From the NCBI RefSeq assembly GCF_011065895.1, contig NZ_JAALCR010000001.1, positions 434,001 to 498,000 on the forward strand: a stretch of DNA of 64,000 nucleotides, given 5' to 3'. The notes under the pieces are model-generated. The model did not search any database. It had not been told where the DNA came from and worked only from the letters and a program-made list of their open reading frames with translations. Of the stretch, positions 30,355 through 38,708 are shown in pieces. Both the position numbers and the translations under genes were made by a program. The stretch's first letter is position 1. Every line of letters begins with the position of its first letter. Origin of the DNA: Paludisphaera rhizosphaerae (GTDB lineage Bacteria > Planctomycetota > Planctomycetia > Isosphaerales > Isosphaeraceae).

Positions 30355-31677
30355 TTAGGCCGTCGCCTTGCGTCTTTGGTCCCAGTAGAACAGCAGGGCG
30401 ACGTAAGCCGTCGCCAGCGCCACCGCCGCCAGCAAAGCGAACGCGCCCGACCAGCCGAACGTGTCGGAGATCTTGGCCATCAGCCAGCCGGAGAGCATCG
30501 CTCCGATGTAGCTGACGCCGTCGATGATGCCGGCCGCCGCCGCCGCCCCCTTCTTGCCGCCGAAGTCGAGCGCAACCGCTCCCGCCGGGAATGAATACGG
30601 ACCGACGATCAAAAAGCCGATCAACGCGACGACCGCCGCGGGTCCGAACGCCGAACCGTGGGGAACCTTCATCGCCAGGAGGAGGAGGGCGCTCGCCGCG
30701 GCAAGCAGCCCGCCGAGGATTACCAGCGCCCGCCCGCCTCGGCCCAGTCGATCACTGAGGAAGCCCACCAGCAAAACCGACACCCCGCCGAAGAACGGGA
30801 ACCACGCGCTGCGGTCGGCCGCTTCGGCGACAGAGAGGCCAAGGTCCTCCTGAAAGTAGGTCGGCGTCCAGTTCTGGAAGGTCTCGCGCAACAGGGTCAG
30901 GCCGATCGAGAGCAGGCAGGCGTAGACGAAGACCCGGCTCCGAAGGAGAGTTCCCAGCACGTCGCCAAGCCCCGTCGAGACCGCTCCCCCCTCAGCTGCG
31001 AAGAGGTTGTCCGGATTGGGCTCGGGTTCGATCTCGCCGGCGTCGGCCGGGCTTTCTCGGAGCAGTAGAAGGTTGACGACGAACAGGGCGGCTAGCACGC
31101 CGGCCGTCGTGTAATAGATCTCGCGCCATGCGAAGCCGCGCTCCAGCAAGAGCTTCATGAACTTGCGCGAGAGCGCGTCGCCAAACAGGTAGCTCAGGCT
31201 GACGAACCCCATCACCGTGCCGAACCGTTTGTGTGGGAACCAGCGGGAGACGACTCGGACGACCCCCACCCAGCCCAGCGACTGGACGAATCGATTCCCC
31301 ACCGCGGCGGCCGTGAAGAACGGCAGCGTCTTCCCCAGCGTGAACAGCAGCGTACAGGCTATCGAGCCGACCATCCCGGCCAGGAAGATCCGCCTGCCGC
31401 CGATCCGGTCGGTGATCCCGCCTCCCAGGAACTTGCCCGCGGCGTAGGCCAGCGCCCCCATCGTGATGATCGCGCCGAGTCCCAGCTTCGCCTGTTCCGG
31501 GGTCATCCCGCGCGTCGCCAGCTCGTCCTGAATCATTGTCAGGCAGACGGGGAAATTGGACCGGCAGAAGTAATAGCCTGTGTAGCCGGTCATCAACAGC
31601 GCGAGCGTCGCGATCTGCAAGCGTCGCATGCGGGGCGATGGGGCGTCGACGACGGCGTCGGGCGGGATATCGCTCAT
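30355..31677 (-). CDS. MFS transporter, organophosphate:phosphate antiporter (OPA) type
   Basis: A 440-residue transporter with about twelve hydrophobic segments. The N-terminal GYTGYYFCRSNFPVCL segment, with Tyr and Arg in the first helix, is characteristic of the OPA family (GlpT, UhpT relatives). The loop after helix 3 has GITDRIGGRR and the second half repeats it as FLSDRLGRGGR, the MFS signature. Family members exchange inorganic phosphate for sugar phosphates or glycerol-3-phosphate; the specificity here is unknown. Its ATG overlaps the stop of the thioesterase gene by four bases (ATGA), so the two are coupled. The sugar-phosphate kinase gene next to it is a plausible metabolic partner. 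Confidence 0.88.
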   Translation of the reverse strand: MSDIPPDAVVDAPSPRMRRLQIATLALLMTGYTGYYFCRSNFPVCLTMIQDELATRGMTPEQAKLGLGAIITMGALAYAAGKFLGGGITDRIGGRRIFLAGMVGSIACTLLFTLGKTLPFFTAAAVGNRFVQSLGWVGVVRVVSRWFPHKRFGTVMGFVSLSYLFGDALSRKFMKLLLERGFAWREIYYTTAGVLAALFVVNLLLLRESPADAGEIEPEPNPDNLFAAEGGAVSTGLGDVLGTLLRSRVFVYACLLSIGLTLLRETFQNWTPTYFQEDLGLSVAEAADRSAWFPFFGGVSVLLVGFLSDRLGRGGRALVILGGLLAAASALLLLAMKVPHGSAFGPAAVVALIGFLIVGPYSFPAGAVALDFGGKKGAAAAAGIIDGVSYIGAMLSGWLMAKISDTFGWSGAFALLAAVALATAYVALLFYWDQRRKATA

Positions 31678-32117
31678 GATCGGGGGAACTCGCGTCCTTC
31701 CATCGCCTCGATGGCCGCTCGGATCGCGTCGGGGACGCGCGTCGGCTTCTGGGCGTTGTAGTCGAAGACGACCAGCGTCGAGGTCCCCTCGGCGGCGAGG
31801 GCCCGTTGCGATCGACTGAAAATTTTATGTTCGAGCGAGATGCTCGCCACGCCGATTCGCGTCACGCGGACGCCGACGTGGACTGTGTCCGGGAAGACGA
31901 GCTGACGGCGATAGTCGTTGGCCACCGACGCCAGAATGGGACCGACCCGCTCGCCCCGATGCAGGTCCATCAGGCCGACCTTCTCCGCATAGACGATCCG
32001 GGACGTCTCATACCATCGGAAGTAGTTGACGTGGTTGACGTGGCCAAGCGCGTCCTGCTCGCCCCATTGAACAGGAAGTTCGACGACGACGCGATAGTCC
32101 GCCAGCAGCTCCGCCAT
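31674..32117 (-). CDS. Acyl-CoA thioesterase, 4HBT hotdog fold
   Basis: A 147-residue hotdog-fold thioesterase of the YbgC/4-hydroxybenzoyl-CoA type. The active-site segment QWGEQDALGHVNHVNYFRWYE near residue 15-35 contains the catalytic Asp and the usual HVNH pattern. A helix-strand layout RIVYAEKVGL, then SVANDYRRQLVF and ALAAEGTSTLVVFD, completes the fold. Family members hydrolyse short-chain or aromatic acyl-CoA esters. The frame opens six codons earlier (32135), but the ATG at 32117 precedes the domain directly. It is coupled to the downstream MFS transporter; a functional link is not evident. Confidence 0.85.
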   Translation of the reverse strand: MAELLADYRVVVELPVQWGEQDALGHVNHVNYFRWYETSRIVYAEKVGLMDLHRGERVGPILASVANDYRRQLVFPDTVHVGVRVTRIGVASISLEHKIFSRSQRALAAEGTSTLVVFDYNAQKPTRVPDAIRAAIEAMEGREFPRS

Positions 32118-32913
32118 GACCCCGTCTTCGCCCATACGTCGATCCCGCCCCCAGGCACCTCTTCTCGGCTCGCCCGCGAGGCACGATCATAACGCACCGA
32201 CCGACCGCCGTCGACGCAGGCGTATTCGAGGTCCGACGTCTTCACTCGCGAGGAAATACAGATCACGGAGCGAGCCGATGACGGGGACGACGGACGAGCA
32301 CCGAGCAGCCGATCCAGCGATTCCAAGGCGATAACGATCCCCCCGAGCCGCTTTCCGCTGGAAGGCATGGGTCTGGCCGTAGGTGAGAGGTTGTGGCGGG
32401 ATCGATGCCCTGCGGGAGAGGGGGACTGAACCGAAACTTCGGTTGGCCGACGATCGAACAGACCCCTCGGATTCCCATCCGAAGGCTCTCGTCGTACCCA
32501 TCTCGCGTGCACCCGATCGCGCATGAACACGAGGTGGACGACGATTTCGGGAACCTCGCTTCCCCTCCTGCGGCGGAGGCCGAGAAACCGTGATTTCCCT
32601 GGGATTCTCCTTGAAATCGCGCGGTGAAGCCGGCTAGACTCCACCCGCCTTGAACGCTCGGCCCATGGATGGGGACGCGGAGTCAGGACAGACTCGACCT
32701 CATCCTTCCGGGTCCTCCGGCAAACTACCAAGCGACCTCCCAAGGTCCTTCGCCCTGAGCCACGGTCGCCTCACGACCACGGCTGCGACACGAGTTCGTC
32801 GATCTGCTCCGAAGAGAATCCCCGGGCGCCCCCCGGCTGGTCTAGGACCCGCTGCGCCGCTCGGGGGATGGGAACGGATTCTGCCAAGCCTCAACAACGG
32901 AAAGGACTCCGCC
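32118..32913. other. Long non-coding stretch upstream of the glutamine-amidotransferase-like gene
   Basis: About 800 bases without a convincing gene. The only frames, about 104 residues on the minus strand at 32187-32501 and 66 on the plus strand at 32393-32593, lack ribosome sites and recognisable composition. It contains a good promoter (32611-32640), which implies a leader of about 270 bases before the ATG at 32914. No riboswitch class was recognised in that leader. Confidence 0.45.
32611..32640 (+). promoter_or_regulatory. Sigma-70-like promoter upstream of 32914 gene
   Basis: TTGAAA at 32611-32616 and TAGACT at 32635-32640 with an 18-base spacer. Transcription would begin near 32647. 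Confidence 0.5.
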
Positions 32914-33666
32914 ATGAACAACCGACCCCTCATCGGCATCAACATGGATCTCCGGGCTTCGGTCAAGAGCCGCACTCCTCACAGCCTCACGCCGACGGGC
33001 TACTACGACGCCCTGCTGACCGCCGGCGCCCTACCGATCATGATCCCGCCGTTCACGCGGGAGAGCGACATGCTGCCGATCCTGGACAGGCTCGACGGCG
33101 TGGTCCTCACCGGCGGCGACGACCTTGACCCTCGCAAAATGGGCCTGGCGCCGCATCCGTCCGTCAACGTCATGTGCGAGCGCCGGGAGCTGTCCGACCG
33201 GCTCCTCTGCAAGCTCATCCAGCAGGAGAAGGTTCCGACCCTGGGCATCGGCCTGGGGATGCAGGAATTGAACGTGGTGGCCGGCGGCGGCCTCTTCGTC
33301 CACCTGCCGGAAGACCTGCCGAAGTGCATCCCTCACTTCGACCCCCACGGCGGCGCCCACCGGCACACCGTGGTGATGCGGCCCAAGACCCGCCTGGCCG
33401 AGATCTACGGCCCCGGGGAGATCCGCGTCAGCAGCTACCACCACATGGGCGTCCGCAAGCTCGCCCAGCCGTTCCGGATCTCGGCCCTCGCCCCGGACGG
33501 CCTGATCGAGGCTTACGAAGGCAAGGACCCGAGCTGGTGGGTCGTCGGCGTCCAGTGGCACCCTGAGAACGAGGGTCACATCTCCCTCGACATGCAGCTC
33601 ATCGAGGCCTTCGTTGAGGCTTCGGTCGGCTTCCGCAGCGCCCCGACGCTCTCCCGCGTCGGCTGA
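32914..33666 (+). CDS. Class I glutamine-amidotransferase-like (PuuD/C26) protein without nucleophile cysteine
   Basis: A 250-residue protein of the gamma-glutamyl-gamma-aminobutyrate hydrolase (PuuD, peptidase C26) family. Conserved parts are present: PLIGINMDL at the start, GVVLTGGDDLDP near 66, and the His-Glu pair in VQWHPENEGH near 212. The nucleophile elbow is altered: it reads LGIGLGMQELNV where the family has GICRGMQ, so Cys is Gly113 and the following Arg is Leu. The enzyme therefore should not form the thioester intermediate. It may bind a glutamyl compound or act structurally. The frame begins upstream, but the ATG at 32914 has GGAAAGGA before it and starts the domain. A strong hairpin terminator follows. 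Confidence 0.85.
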   Translation: MNNRPLIGINMDLRASVKSRTPHSLTPTGYYDALLTAGALPIMIPPFTRESDMLPILDRLDGVVLTGGDDLDPRKMGLAPHPSVNVMCERRELSDRLLCKLIQQEKVPTLGIGLGMQELNVVAGGGLFVHLPEDLPKCIPHFDPHGGAHRHTVVMRPKTRLAEIYGPGEIRVSSYHHMGVRKLAQPFRISALAPDGLIEAYEGKDPSWWVVGVQWHPENEGHISLDMQLIEAFVEASVGFRSAPTLSRVG

Positions 33667-33697
33667 TTCGTCGAGCCGATCGATCGCACAAATCCCA

Positions 33698-33731
33698 CGG
33701 CCCCGCGCCTCGACTTCGAGGCGCGGGGCCG
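33698..33731 (+). terminator. Strong hairpin terminator after 32914 gene
   Basis: A 16-bp perfect GC-rich stem with a minimal loop, starting about 30 bases after the stop, followed by CCGTGTTTCG. The T-run is short, but stem strength and position support a terminator. Confidence 0.7.
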
Positions 33732-33797
33732 CCGTGTTTCGAACGCTCGGCCGCGGCACGCAGGTTGCATCCTCCATGAAGTTGGGAGGGTCGGGGC

Positions 33798-33826
33798 TTG
33801 GACGGCGTCGTCTTGCGTCCTAAGAT
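33798..33826 (+). promoter_or_regulatory. Possible promoter of the DevBCCA operon
   Basis: TTGGAC at 33798-33803 and TAAGAT at 33821-33826, spaced 17 bases, lie about 95 bases before the first ATG of the operon. The -35 match is poor, the -10 good. Confidence 0.4.
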
Positions 33827-33920
33827 CACACCATTCGCAGGGTGCGGTCGAGCCCGACCCCGTCCAGGATTCCCGGGCTCGTCGTCCCGAGCCCTCTTCC
33901 GACTCGGAGACGCTTCGGAC

Positions 33921-35051
33921 ATGACGCTTGTCGACCTCTTGCGCGATCCCGGACCTCCTGCGCGGCTCGCGACGGTGCTCATCGTCGGCCTCGCTTTCGC
34001 GGCCCTTTCGCCGACTCTCTCCGCGCAGTCCTCGTCGGGATCACCCGCGAACGGCGGAATCCACGCGCTGGGCCGATTGGAGCCGGCGACCGGGTTGATC
34101 ACCGTCGGCTCGCGACCCGGTCAACGGATCGACGAGATCAAGGTCGCCGCCGGGGATCAGGTGGCAGCCGGCCAAGTGCTGGCGATCCTCGAGGGCCGCA
34201 AGCAGGCCGAGGCTCAACTCGCCCTGGCCGAACTCCAGAAGAAGAAGTCCGACTTCGAGAAGCAGTCCCACCGAGGCGACGCCTCCTTCCAGACGAGCCA
34301 GGCCCGCGACCAACTCGTCCTGGAGCGTGAAACGTTCGACCGTACGAACAGCCTGCGGCTCGAATCCGCAACCAAGGTAGCCGACCTCTTAAGAAAGACG
34401 CTCGACCAGGCCACGAAGCTCCACGACACGCTCGGCGGCATGATCCCCGACCGCGAGAAGATCGAGGCCGAGGGCCGCTTCGTCGAGCTCCAGGCGAAGA
34501 CGCATCAGGCCGAGCTCGACAAGCAACTGTTGATCGTGGAGAAGGAGCAAACGCTCAAGAAGCGGTCCATCGAGGACGCCCGGCTCGCCTATGAGAACCC
34601 CGAGTTGGGAGACGATAACCCGGACTTTCAGATGGCGGATGCCCAACTGACGCTCGCGAAAGCCGCGCTGGCCGATACGCAGGTCGTCGCACCGCGGGCT
34701 GGCAAGGTTCTGGAGGTGATCGCCCACGCCGGCGAGGTCGGCACGGGGCAACTGATGTTGCTGGGGGACGTCTCGGCGATGGTTGCGGTCGCGGAGGTCT
34801 TCCAGTCGGACGTGCTGCGGGTGAAGGTCGGCGACCCGGCGACGGTGTCGATCCTCGGCCAGAGCTTTGCGGGGAAGGTTGAGGCGATCGGAACGGTCGT
34901 CGGCCGGAACCAGGCGATGAACATGGATCCTCGCGCCTTGAAGGACGTGCGCGTGGTGAAGGTCCGCGTGACGCTTGACGATCCGAAGACGGCGGCTCGG
35001 CTCGTCAGCATGGAAGCCGAGGTCGCCATCACCCCGAGCGGGGGCGGCTGA
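33921..35051 (+). CDS. DevB-like membrane-fusion (periplasmic adaptor) protein
   Basis: A 376-residue HlyD/DevB-type adaptor. An N-terminal hydrophobic signal/anchor (about 13-35) is followed by a biotinyl-lipoyl half-motif near 65 (GQRIDEIKVAAGDQVAAGQVLA), a long coiled coil (about 90-225), the second lipoyl half (VVAPRAGKVLEVIAHAGEVG, ~258) and a beta-barrel domain (VAEVFQSDVLRVKVGDPATV). Adaptors of this kind bridge an inner-membrane ABC exporter to an outer-membrane channel. The ATG at 33921 was chosen over the longer frame since it starts just before the hydrophobic segment. The next gene begins two bases after the stop, so it forms an operon with two permeases and an ATPase. No outer-membrane TolC-like gene is in the window. 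Confidence 0.88.
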   Translation: MTLVDLLRDPGPPARLATVLIVGLAFAALSPTLSAQSSSGSPANGGIHALGRLEPATGLITVGSRPGQRIDEIKVAAGDQVAAGQVLAILEGRKQAEAQLALAELQKKKSDFEKQSHRGDASFQTSQARDQLVLERETFDRTNSLRLESATKVADLLRKTLDQATKLHDTLGGMIPDREKIEAEGRFVELQAKTHQAELDKQLLIVEKEQTLKKRSIEDARLAYENPELGDDNPDFQMADAQLTLAKAALADTQVVAPRAGKVLEVIAHAGEVGTGQLMLLGDVSAMVAVAEVFQSDVLRVKVGDPATVSILGQSFAGKVEAIGTVVGRNQAMNMDPRALKDVRVVKVRVTLDDPKTAARLVSMEAEVAITPSGGG

Positions 35052-35053
35052 CC

Positions 35054-36304
35054 GTGGCGGGCTCGTTCCTTGGGATGCGAAATCCGCCGCTGGCGTTTCG
35101 GAACGTCGTCCATGGCGGCAAGCGGTCGCTCGCGGCGATTTCGGGCGCGGCGTTCTCACTGGTGATGGTCTTGCTCCAGCTTGGCTTTCTCCAGGCCGTC
35201 AAGATCACGGCGACGAACAACTTCGAAGTGCTGGACTTCGACGTGCTTCTGACCTCGAAACGATTCGAGCAGTTCTATGGGCCGGGGTTCCTGCCGCTGG
35301 AACGTTTGCGGCAGGCTCGGAACGTGTCGGCCGTTGAGTCGGCGGCGCCGCTTTACGCGACGTTCGTCCTCTGGCGCTGTCCCCCGTTCCCGCTCGACCA
35401 CCCGCCGGACGATACGGCCCCCAAGCCGGGCGCATTCGCCCGCTGGTTGGGCGGAGCGCGGACGCCGAGGGCCCTCCAGCGTCGGCAGCTTTACGCGATG
35501 GGCTTCGACCTCGATCAGATCCCGTTCAAGTCGCCGATCCGCGACTCGATCGAAGCGAATCGGGCCAAGCTGCGCATGGAAAATCGAGTCCTGCTCAACT
35601 CGCGTTCGCACCCCGACTTTGGTTGGGAGCTTCGCGACCGCTATCACGACTGGGAACTTGAGGACACCGCGGTTTCAGTCGTCGGCGGCTTCGACATGCT
35701 CAGAGGCTTCGCGGCGGATTCGGTCGTGCTTCTCAAAGCCGACGACTTCGTTCGAATCTGCGGCTACGACTCGCGCGAAACGACGAACTTCGGCCTGCTG
35801 AAGGTGAAGCCCGGGACCATCGACGAGGCCGTGGCGAGCCTTCGGCAGGCGCTTCCGGACGACGTGCTGGTCACCTCCCGCGACGATGCGCTGGCGCGCG
35901 AGGTGGACCACTGGGTGAACCAGACCTCGACCGGCAAGCTGTTCGCGATCGGAGTCCTGGTGGCGATGATCGTGGCGGCGGTGGTCGTCTATCAGGTCCT
36001 CTCGAACGACGTCCGCGAGCACATGCCCGAATATGCGACGTTGCGAGCGATGGGCTATTCAACGCTCCGACTGGCGGGAATTCTCATCTTCCAGGCGGTT
36101 CTCTACATGCTGATCTCGTTTGTGATCGCAGTCCTGATCAGCCTGATGGTCTACGCGGCGACCGAATCACTGGCCGGCATCCCCATGGTGCTGACCTATC
36201 GCAACCTGGGGCTCACCTTCGGGCTGGCGATGGCGGTCGGCCTGATCTCGGGCGCCCTCACGGTGAACCGACTCCGGCTCGCCGATCCGGCCGAACTCTT
36301 CTGA
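35054..36304 (+). CDS. DevC-like ABC exporter permease (first copy)
   Basis: A 416-residue permease of the MacB/DevC (FtsX) type: one membrane helix near residues 22-45, a large extracytoplasmic domain (about 50-290), then three C-terminal helices (about 297-325, 345-375 and 385-405). The first segment reads NPPLAFRNVVHGGKRSLAAISG, similar to DevC. It ends RLADPAELF, matching the tail of the second permease (ISADPAQLF). The frame starts with GTG at 35054, two bases after the devB-like stop; an ATG seven codons later is an alternative. It probably forms a heterodimer with the second permease. The extracytoplasmic domain is longer than in the second copy. Confidence 0.85.
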   Translation: MAGSFLGMRNPPLAFRNVVHGGKRSLAAISGAAFSLVMVLLQLGFLQAVKITATNNFEVLDFDVLLTSKRFEQFYGPGFLPLERLRQARNVSAVESAAPLYATFVLWRCPPFPLDHPPDDTAPKPGAFARWLGGARTPRALQRRQLYAMGFDLDQIPFKSPIRDSIEANRAKLRMENRVLLNSRSHPDFGWELRDRYHDWELEDTAVSVVGGFDMLRGFAADSVVLLKADDFVRICGYDSRETTNFGLLKVKPGTIDEAVASLRQALPDDVLVTSRDDALAREVDHWVNQTSTGKLFAIGVLVAMIVAAVVVYQVLSNDVREHMPEYATLRAMGYSTLRLAGILIFQAVLYMLISFVIAVLISLMVYAATESLAGIPMVLTYRNLGLTFGLAMAVGLISGALTVNRLRLADPAELF

Positions 36305-36329
36305 CAACCGACCTGACGGACCCAGACGC

Positions 36330-37499
36330 ATGCCAATCGGCGGTAAAGTCCCCCTCGCCTGGAAGAACCTGACCGAGCACAAGTTCCGGCTGCTCGCGTC
36401 GGTGGCGGGGGTCGCCTTCGCGACGACGCTGATGTTCATGGAGAACGGCTTCCGCAAGGCGATCCTCGACAGCATGGTCAACATCATCGAGCACATCGAC
36501 GGCCAGGTGGTTCTGGTCAGCCGAACGCTCTATACGCTGTCAGTCCCGTTCTCGTTCCCGATGGAGCGAGTCGTCCAGGCCGGCGGCGTGGAGGGGGTTG
36601 AGTCCGTAAAGCCCTTTTACACAGTCACGCGTTCCTCGTTCTGGCGGAATCCGGCGACCGGCGTGGAGGAGCGCATCTGCGTGGTCGGCTACGCGCCTGA
36701 GGACGACCTGCTGGACCTCCCCGAGTTGAAGGAGACGCGCGAGCTTTGGAGCCGTCCCAACACGGCGATGGCCGACGAGCTTTCGCGTGAGCAGCAGTTT
36801 GGGATTTTCGAGAAAGGGCAAGCCTCTGAACTAGGAGGCAAGCGGTTCGAGATCGTCGGCACCTTCTCGCTGGGGATCAACGTCCAGACCAACGGCAATC
36901 TCGTCGTCAGCGATCGAAACATGATGACAGCTTTTCCAGAGCTGGACGGGCCGTCGCTCCTCGATCGCAAGGTTCAGGTCGGGGTCGTCCGGACGAAACC
37001 GGGGTACGACCCGATCCGTGTCCGCAACGCGCTAACGGCCGTGATGCCTCCCGACGTCCGGGTGCTGACCCTTGACCAGTTCATGGAACGCGAGCGCGAC
37101 TTCTGGGACAAGGTCGCGCCCATCGGGACGGTATTCTACATCGGCGTGGTGATGGGTTTCATCGTCGGCTCGGTGATCTGCTACCAGGTGCTTTACTCGG
37201 ACGTCAGCGACCGGCTCGCGGAGTTCGCTACGCTCAAGGCGATCGGCTACTCGAACTTCGACCTTTTCCGCGTCGTGCTGACGCAGGCCCTCTACCTGGC
37301 GCTCATGGGATATGCGGCGGGATTGGCGGTGAGCCACTTCCTCTTCCAGGGCGTCCATCGCATGACCGGGCTGCCGATGGACGTGCAGAGAAACGATCCG
37401 CTCGTGATTTTGTTGCTGACGGTTCTGATGTGTCTGGGGTCGGGGGCCTATGCGGCGCGTCGGCTGATCTCGGCCGACCCGGCGCAGCTCTTCGCTTGA
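36330..37499 (+). CDS. DevC-like ABC exporter permease (second copy)
   Basis: A 389-residue permease homologous to the preceding gene. The N-terminus (VPLAWKNLTEHKFRLLASVAGVAFA) is close to DevC of cyanobacterial glycolipid exporters. One membrane helix near 20-40, an extracytoplasmic domain (about 60-260), and three C-terminal helices including FYIGVVMGFIVGSVICYQVL (~267) fit the FtsX/MacB fold. It lies 25 bases after the first permease and 25 before the ATPase gene. The two permeases differ clearly in the extracytoplasmic domain, so the exporter is probably heterodimeric. The cargo is not evident; by analogy with DevBCA it may be a lipid or glycolipid. Confidence 0.87.
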   Translation: MPIGGKVPLAWKNLTEHKFRLLASVAGVAFATTLMFMENGFRKAILDSMVNIIEHIDGQVVLVSRTLYTLSVPFSFPMERVVQAGGVEGVESVKPFYTVTRSSFWRNPATGVEERICVVGYAPEDDLLDLPELKETRELWSRPNTAMADELSREQQFGIFEKGQASELGGKRFEIVGTFSLGINVQTNGNLVVSDRNMMTAFPELDGPSLLDRKVQVGVVRTKPGYDPIRVRNALTAVMPPDVRVLTLDQFMERERDFWDKVAPIGTVFYIGVVMGFIVGSVICYQVLYSDVSDRLAEFATLKAIGYSNFDLFRVVLTQALYLALMGYAAGLAVSHFLFQGVHRMTGLPMDVQRNDPLVILLLTVLMCLGSGAYAARRLISADPAQLFA

Positions 37500-37524
37500 G
37501 AATTGAAGCTGGAGGAGATTCAGC

Positions 37525-38688
37525 ATGAGTTCGGCCACCCTGACGACGACTCTAACGAGAGCCGTAAACCTGCCGGCCGGAAGCGACGTCGTCATCCGCG
37601 CCGTGGGGGTCAACTACGCCTACGGCGCGGGCGAGACCCGAACCCAGGTGCTGTTCGACAACCACCTTGAAATCAGCCGCGGCGAGGTCGTTATCATGAC
37701 CGGCCCGTCAGGGTCGGGGAAATCGACGCTGCTCACGCTGATCGGCGCCCTGCGGCGGATGCAGGAAGGCTACCTGGAAGTCCTCCACAAGAACCTCTCC
37801 AAGGCCGGCGAGGCGGCGCAGGTTGATCTGCGTAAGGACGTCGGGTTCATCTTCCAGCAGCACAATCTGTTCACGTCGCTCTCGGCGCTGGAAAACGTCC
37901 GGATGGCCACGGCGCTGAAGCCGGCTTCGATCGCCGCGATGAACAAGCGCAGCACCGACATGCTGACTCAGCTCGGCTTGGGCGAGCGGATCAACCATCT
38001 GCCGGCGGAGCTTTCCGGCGGCCAGAAGCAGCGGGTGGCGATCGCGCGTGCCCTCGTCAATGAGCCCAAGCTGATCCTGGCCGACGAGCCCACGGCGTCT
38101 CTCGACGCCCAGTCGAGCCAGGTCGTCCTCGACCTCCTGCGCGGCCTGGCCGACGGCCCGACCAGGACGACGGTTCTTCTGGTCACGCACGACCAGCGGG
38201 TCATCGACAAGGCCGACCGGATCGTCAACATGGTCGGCGGTCGGATCGTCACGAACTCGCTGACGAAGGTCGCCGTGCGGATCGTCCGGGCCCTGGCGGC
38301 CAGCCAGATCCTGGAGGGGCTCAGCGAGGCAACGCTCTCGCGAGTGGCGAACTACATGACCGTCGAAACCCGACGCGCCGGCGAGACGATCGTCAACCAG
38401 GGCGAAGAGTGCGACCGCTTCTACGTCATCGGCTCCGGCGTGGCGGACTCGTACAAGGACGGCCAGTTCGATGAGGAGAAATGCTACGGCGAGAGCTTCG
38501 GCATGATCTCCTCCTACTTCAAGACGACCGTCCCCGAGACCGTCAAGGCCCGCACCGACATGGAGCTTTACGTCCTGGACAAGGACGACTTTCTCCACGC
38601 CCTCGCCGACGACCAGTCCTTCGAAGCCCGCATCCGCAGCTTCCTTGCGGGCGCCGCTCCCGTCGTCAACGCCCCGACCTCACCCTGA
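37525..38688 (+). CDS. DevA-like ABC ATPase fused to cyclic-nucleotide-binding-like domain
   Basis: A 387-residue fusion. Residues ~22-250 are a MacB/DevA-type ATPase with Walker A GPSGSGKST, Q-loop FIFQQHN, signature LSGGQKQRVAIARAL, Walker B LILADEPTASLD and the H-loop in LLVTHD. Residues ~255-375 form a cNMP-binding-like beta roll (LSEATLSRVANYMTVETRRAG, GEECDRFYVIGSGVADSY, YGESFGMISSYF, MELYVLDKDDFLHAL). In the phosphate cassette the canonical Arg is missing (the position reads in the PETVKA stretch), so classic cAMP binding is doubtful. The domain may sense another ligand or dock a partner. GGAGGAG precedes the ATG. It ends the four-gene exporter operon; the next gene follows after a 20-base gap. 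Confidence 0.87.
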   Translation: MSSATLTTTLTRAVNLPAGSDVVIRAVGVNYAYGAGETRTQVLFDNHLEISRGEVVIMTGPSGSGKSTLLTLIGALRRMQEGYLEVLHKNLSKAGEAAQVDLRKDVGFIFQQHNLFTSLSALENVRMATALKPASIAAMNKRSTDMLTQLGLGERINHLPAELSGGQKQRVAIARALVNEPKLILADEPTASLDAQSSQVVLDLLRGLADGPTRTTVLLVTHDQRVIDKADRIVNMVGGRIVTNSLTKVAVRIVRALAASQILEGLSEATLSRVANYMTVETRRAGETIVNQGEECDRFYVIGSGVADSYKDGQFDEEKCYGESFGMISSYFKTTVPETVKARTDMELYVLDKDDFLHALADDQSFEARIRSFLAGAAPVVNAPTSP

Positions 38689-38708
38689 CTCCATCCGGAG
38701 GCCCGCCG

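Noticed and set aside
32187-32593. Small frames on both strands in the 800-base gap
   Set aside because: No ribosome site, no domain, and arginine/serine-rich translation typical of noise in GC-rich DNA.
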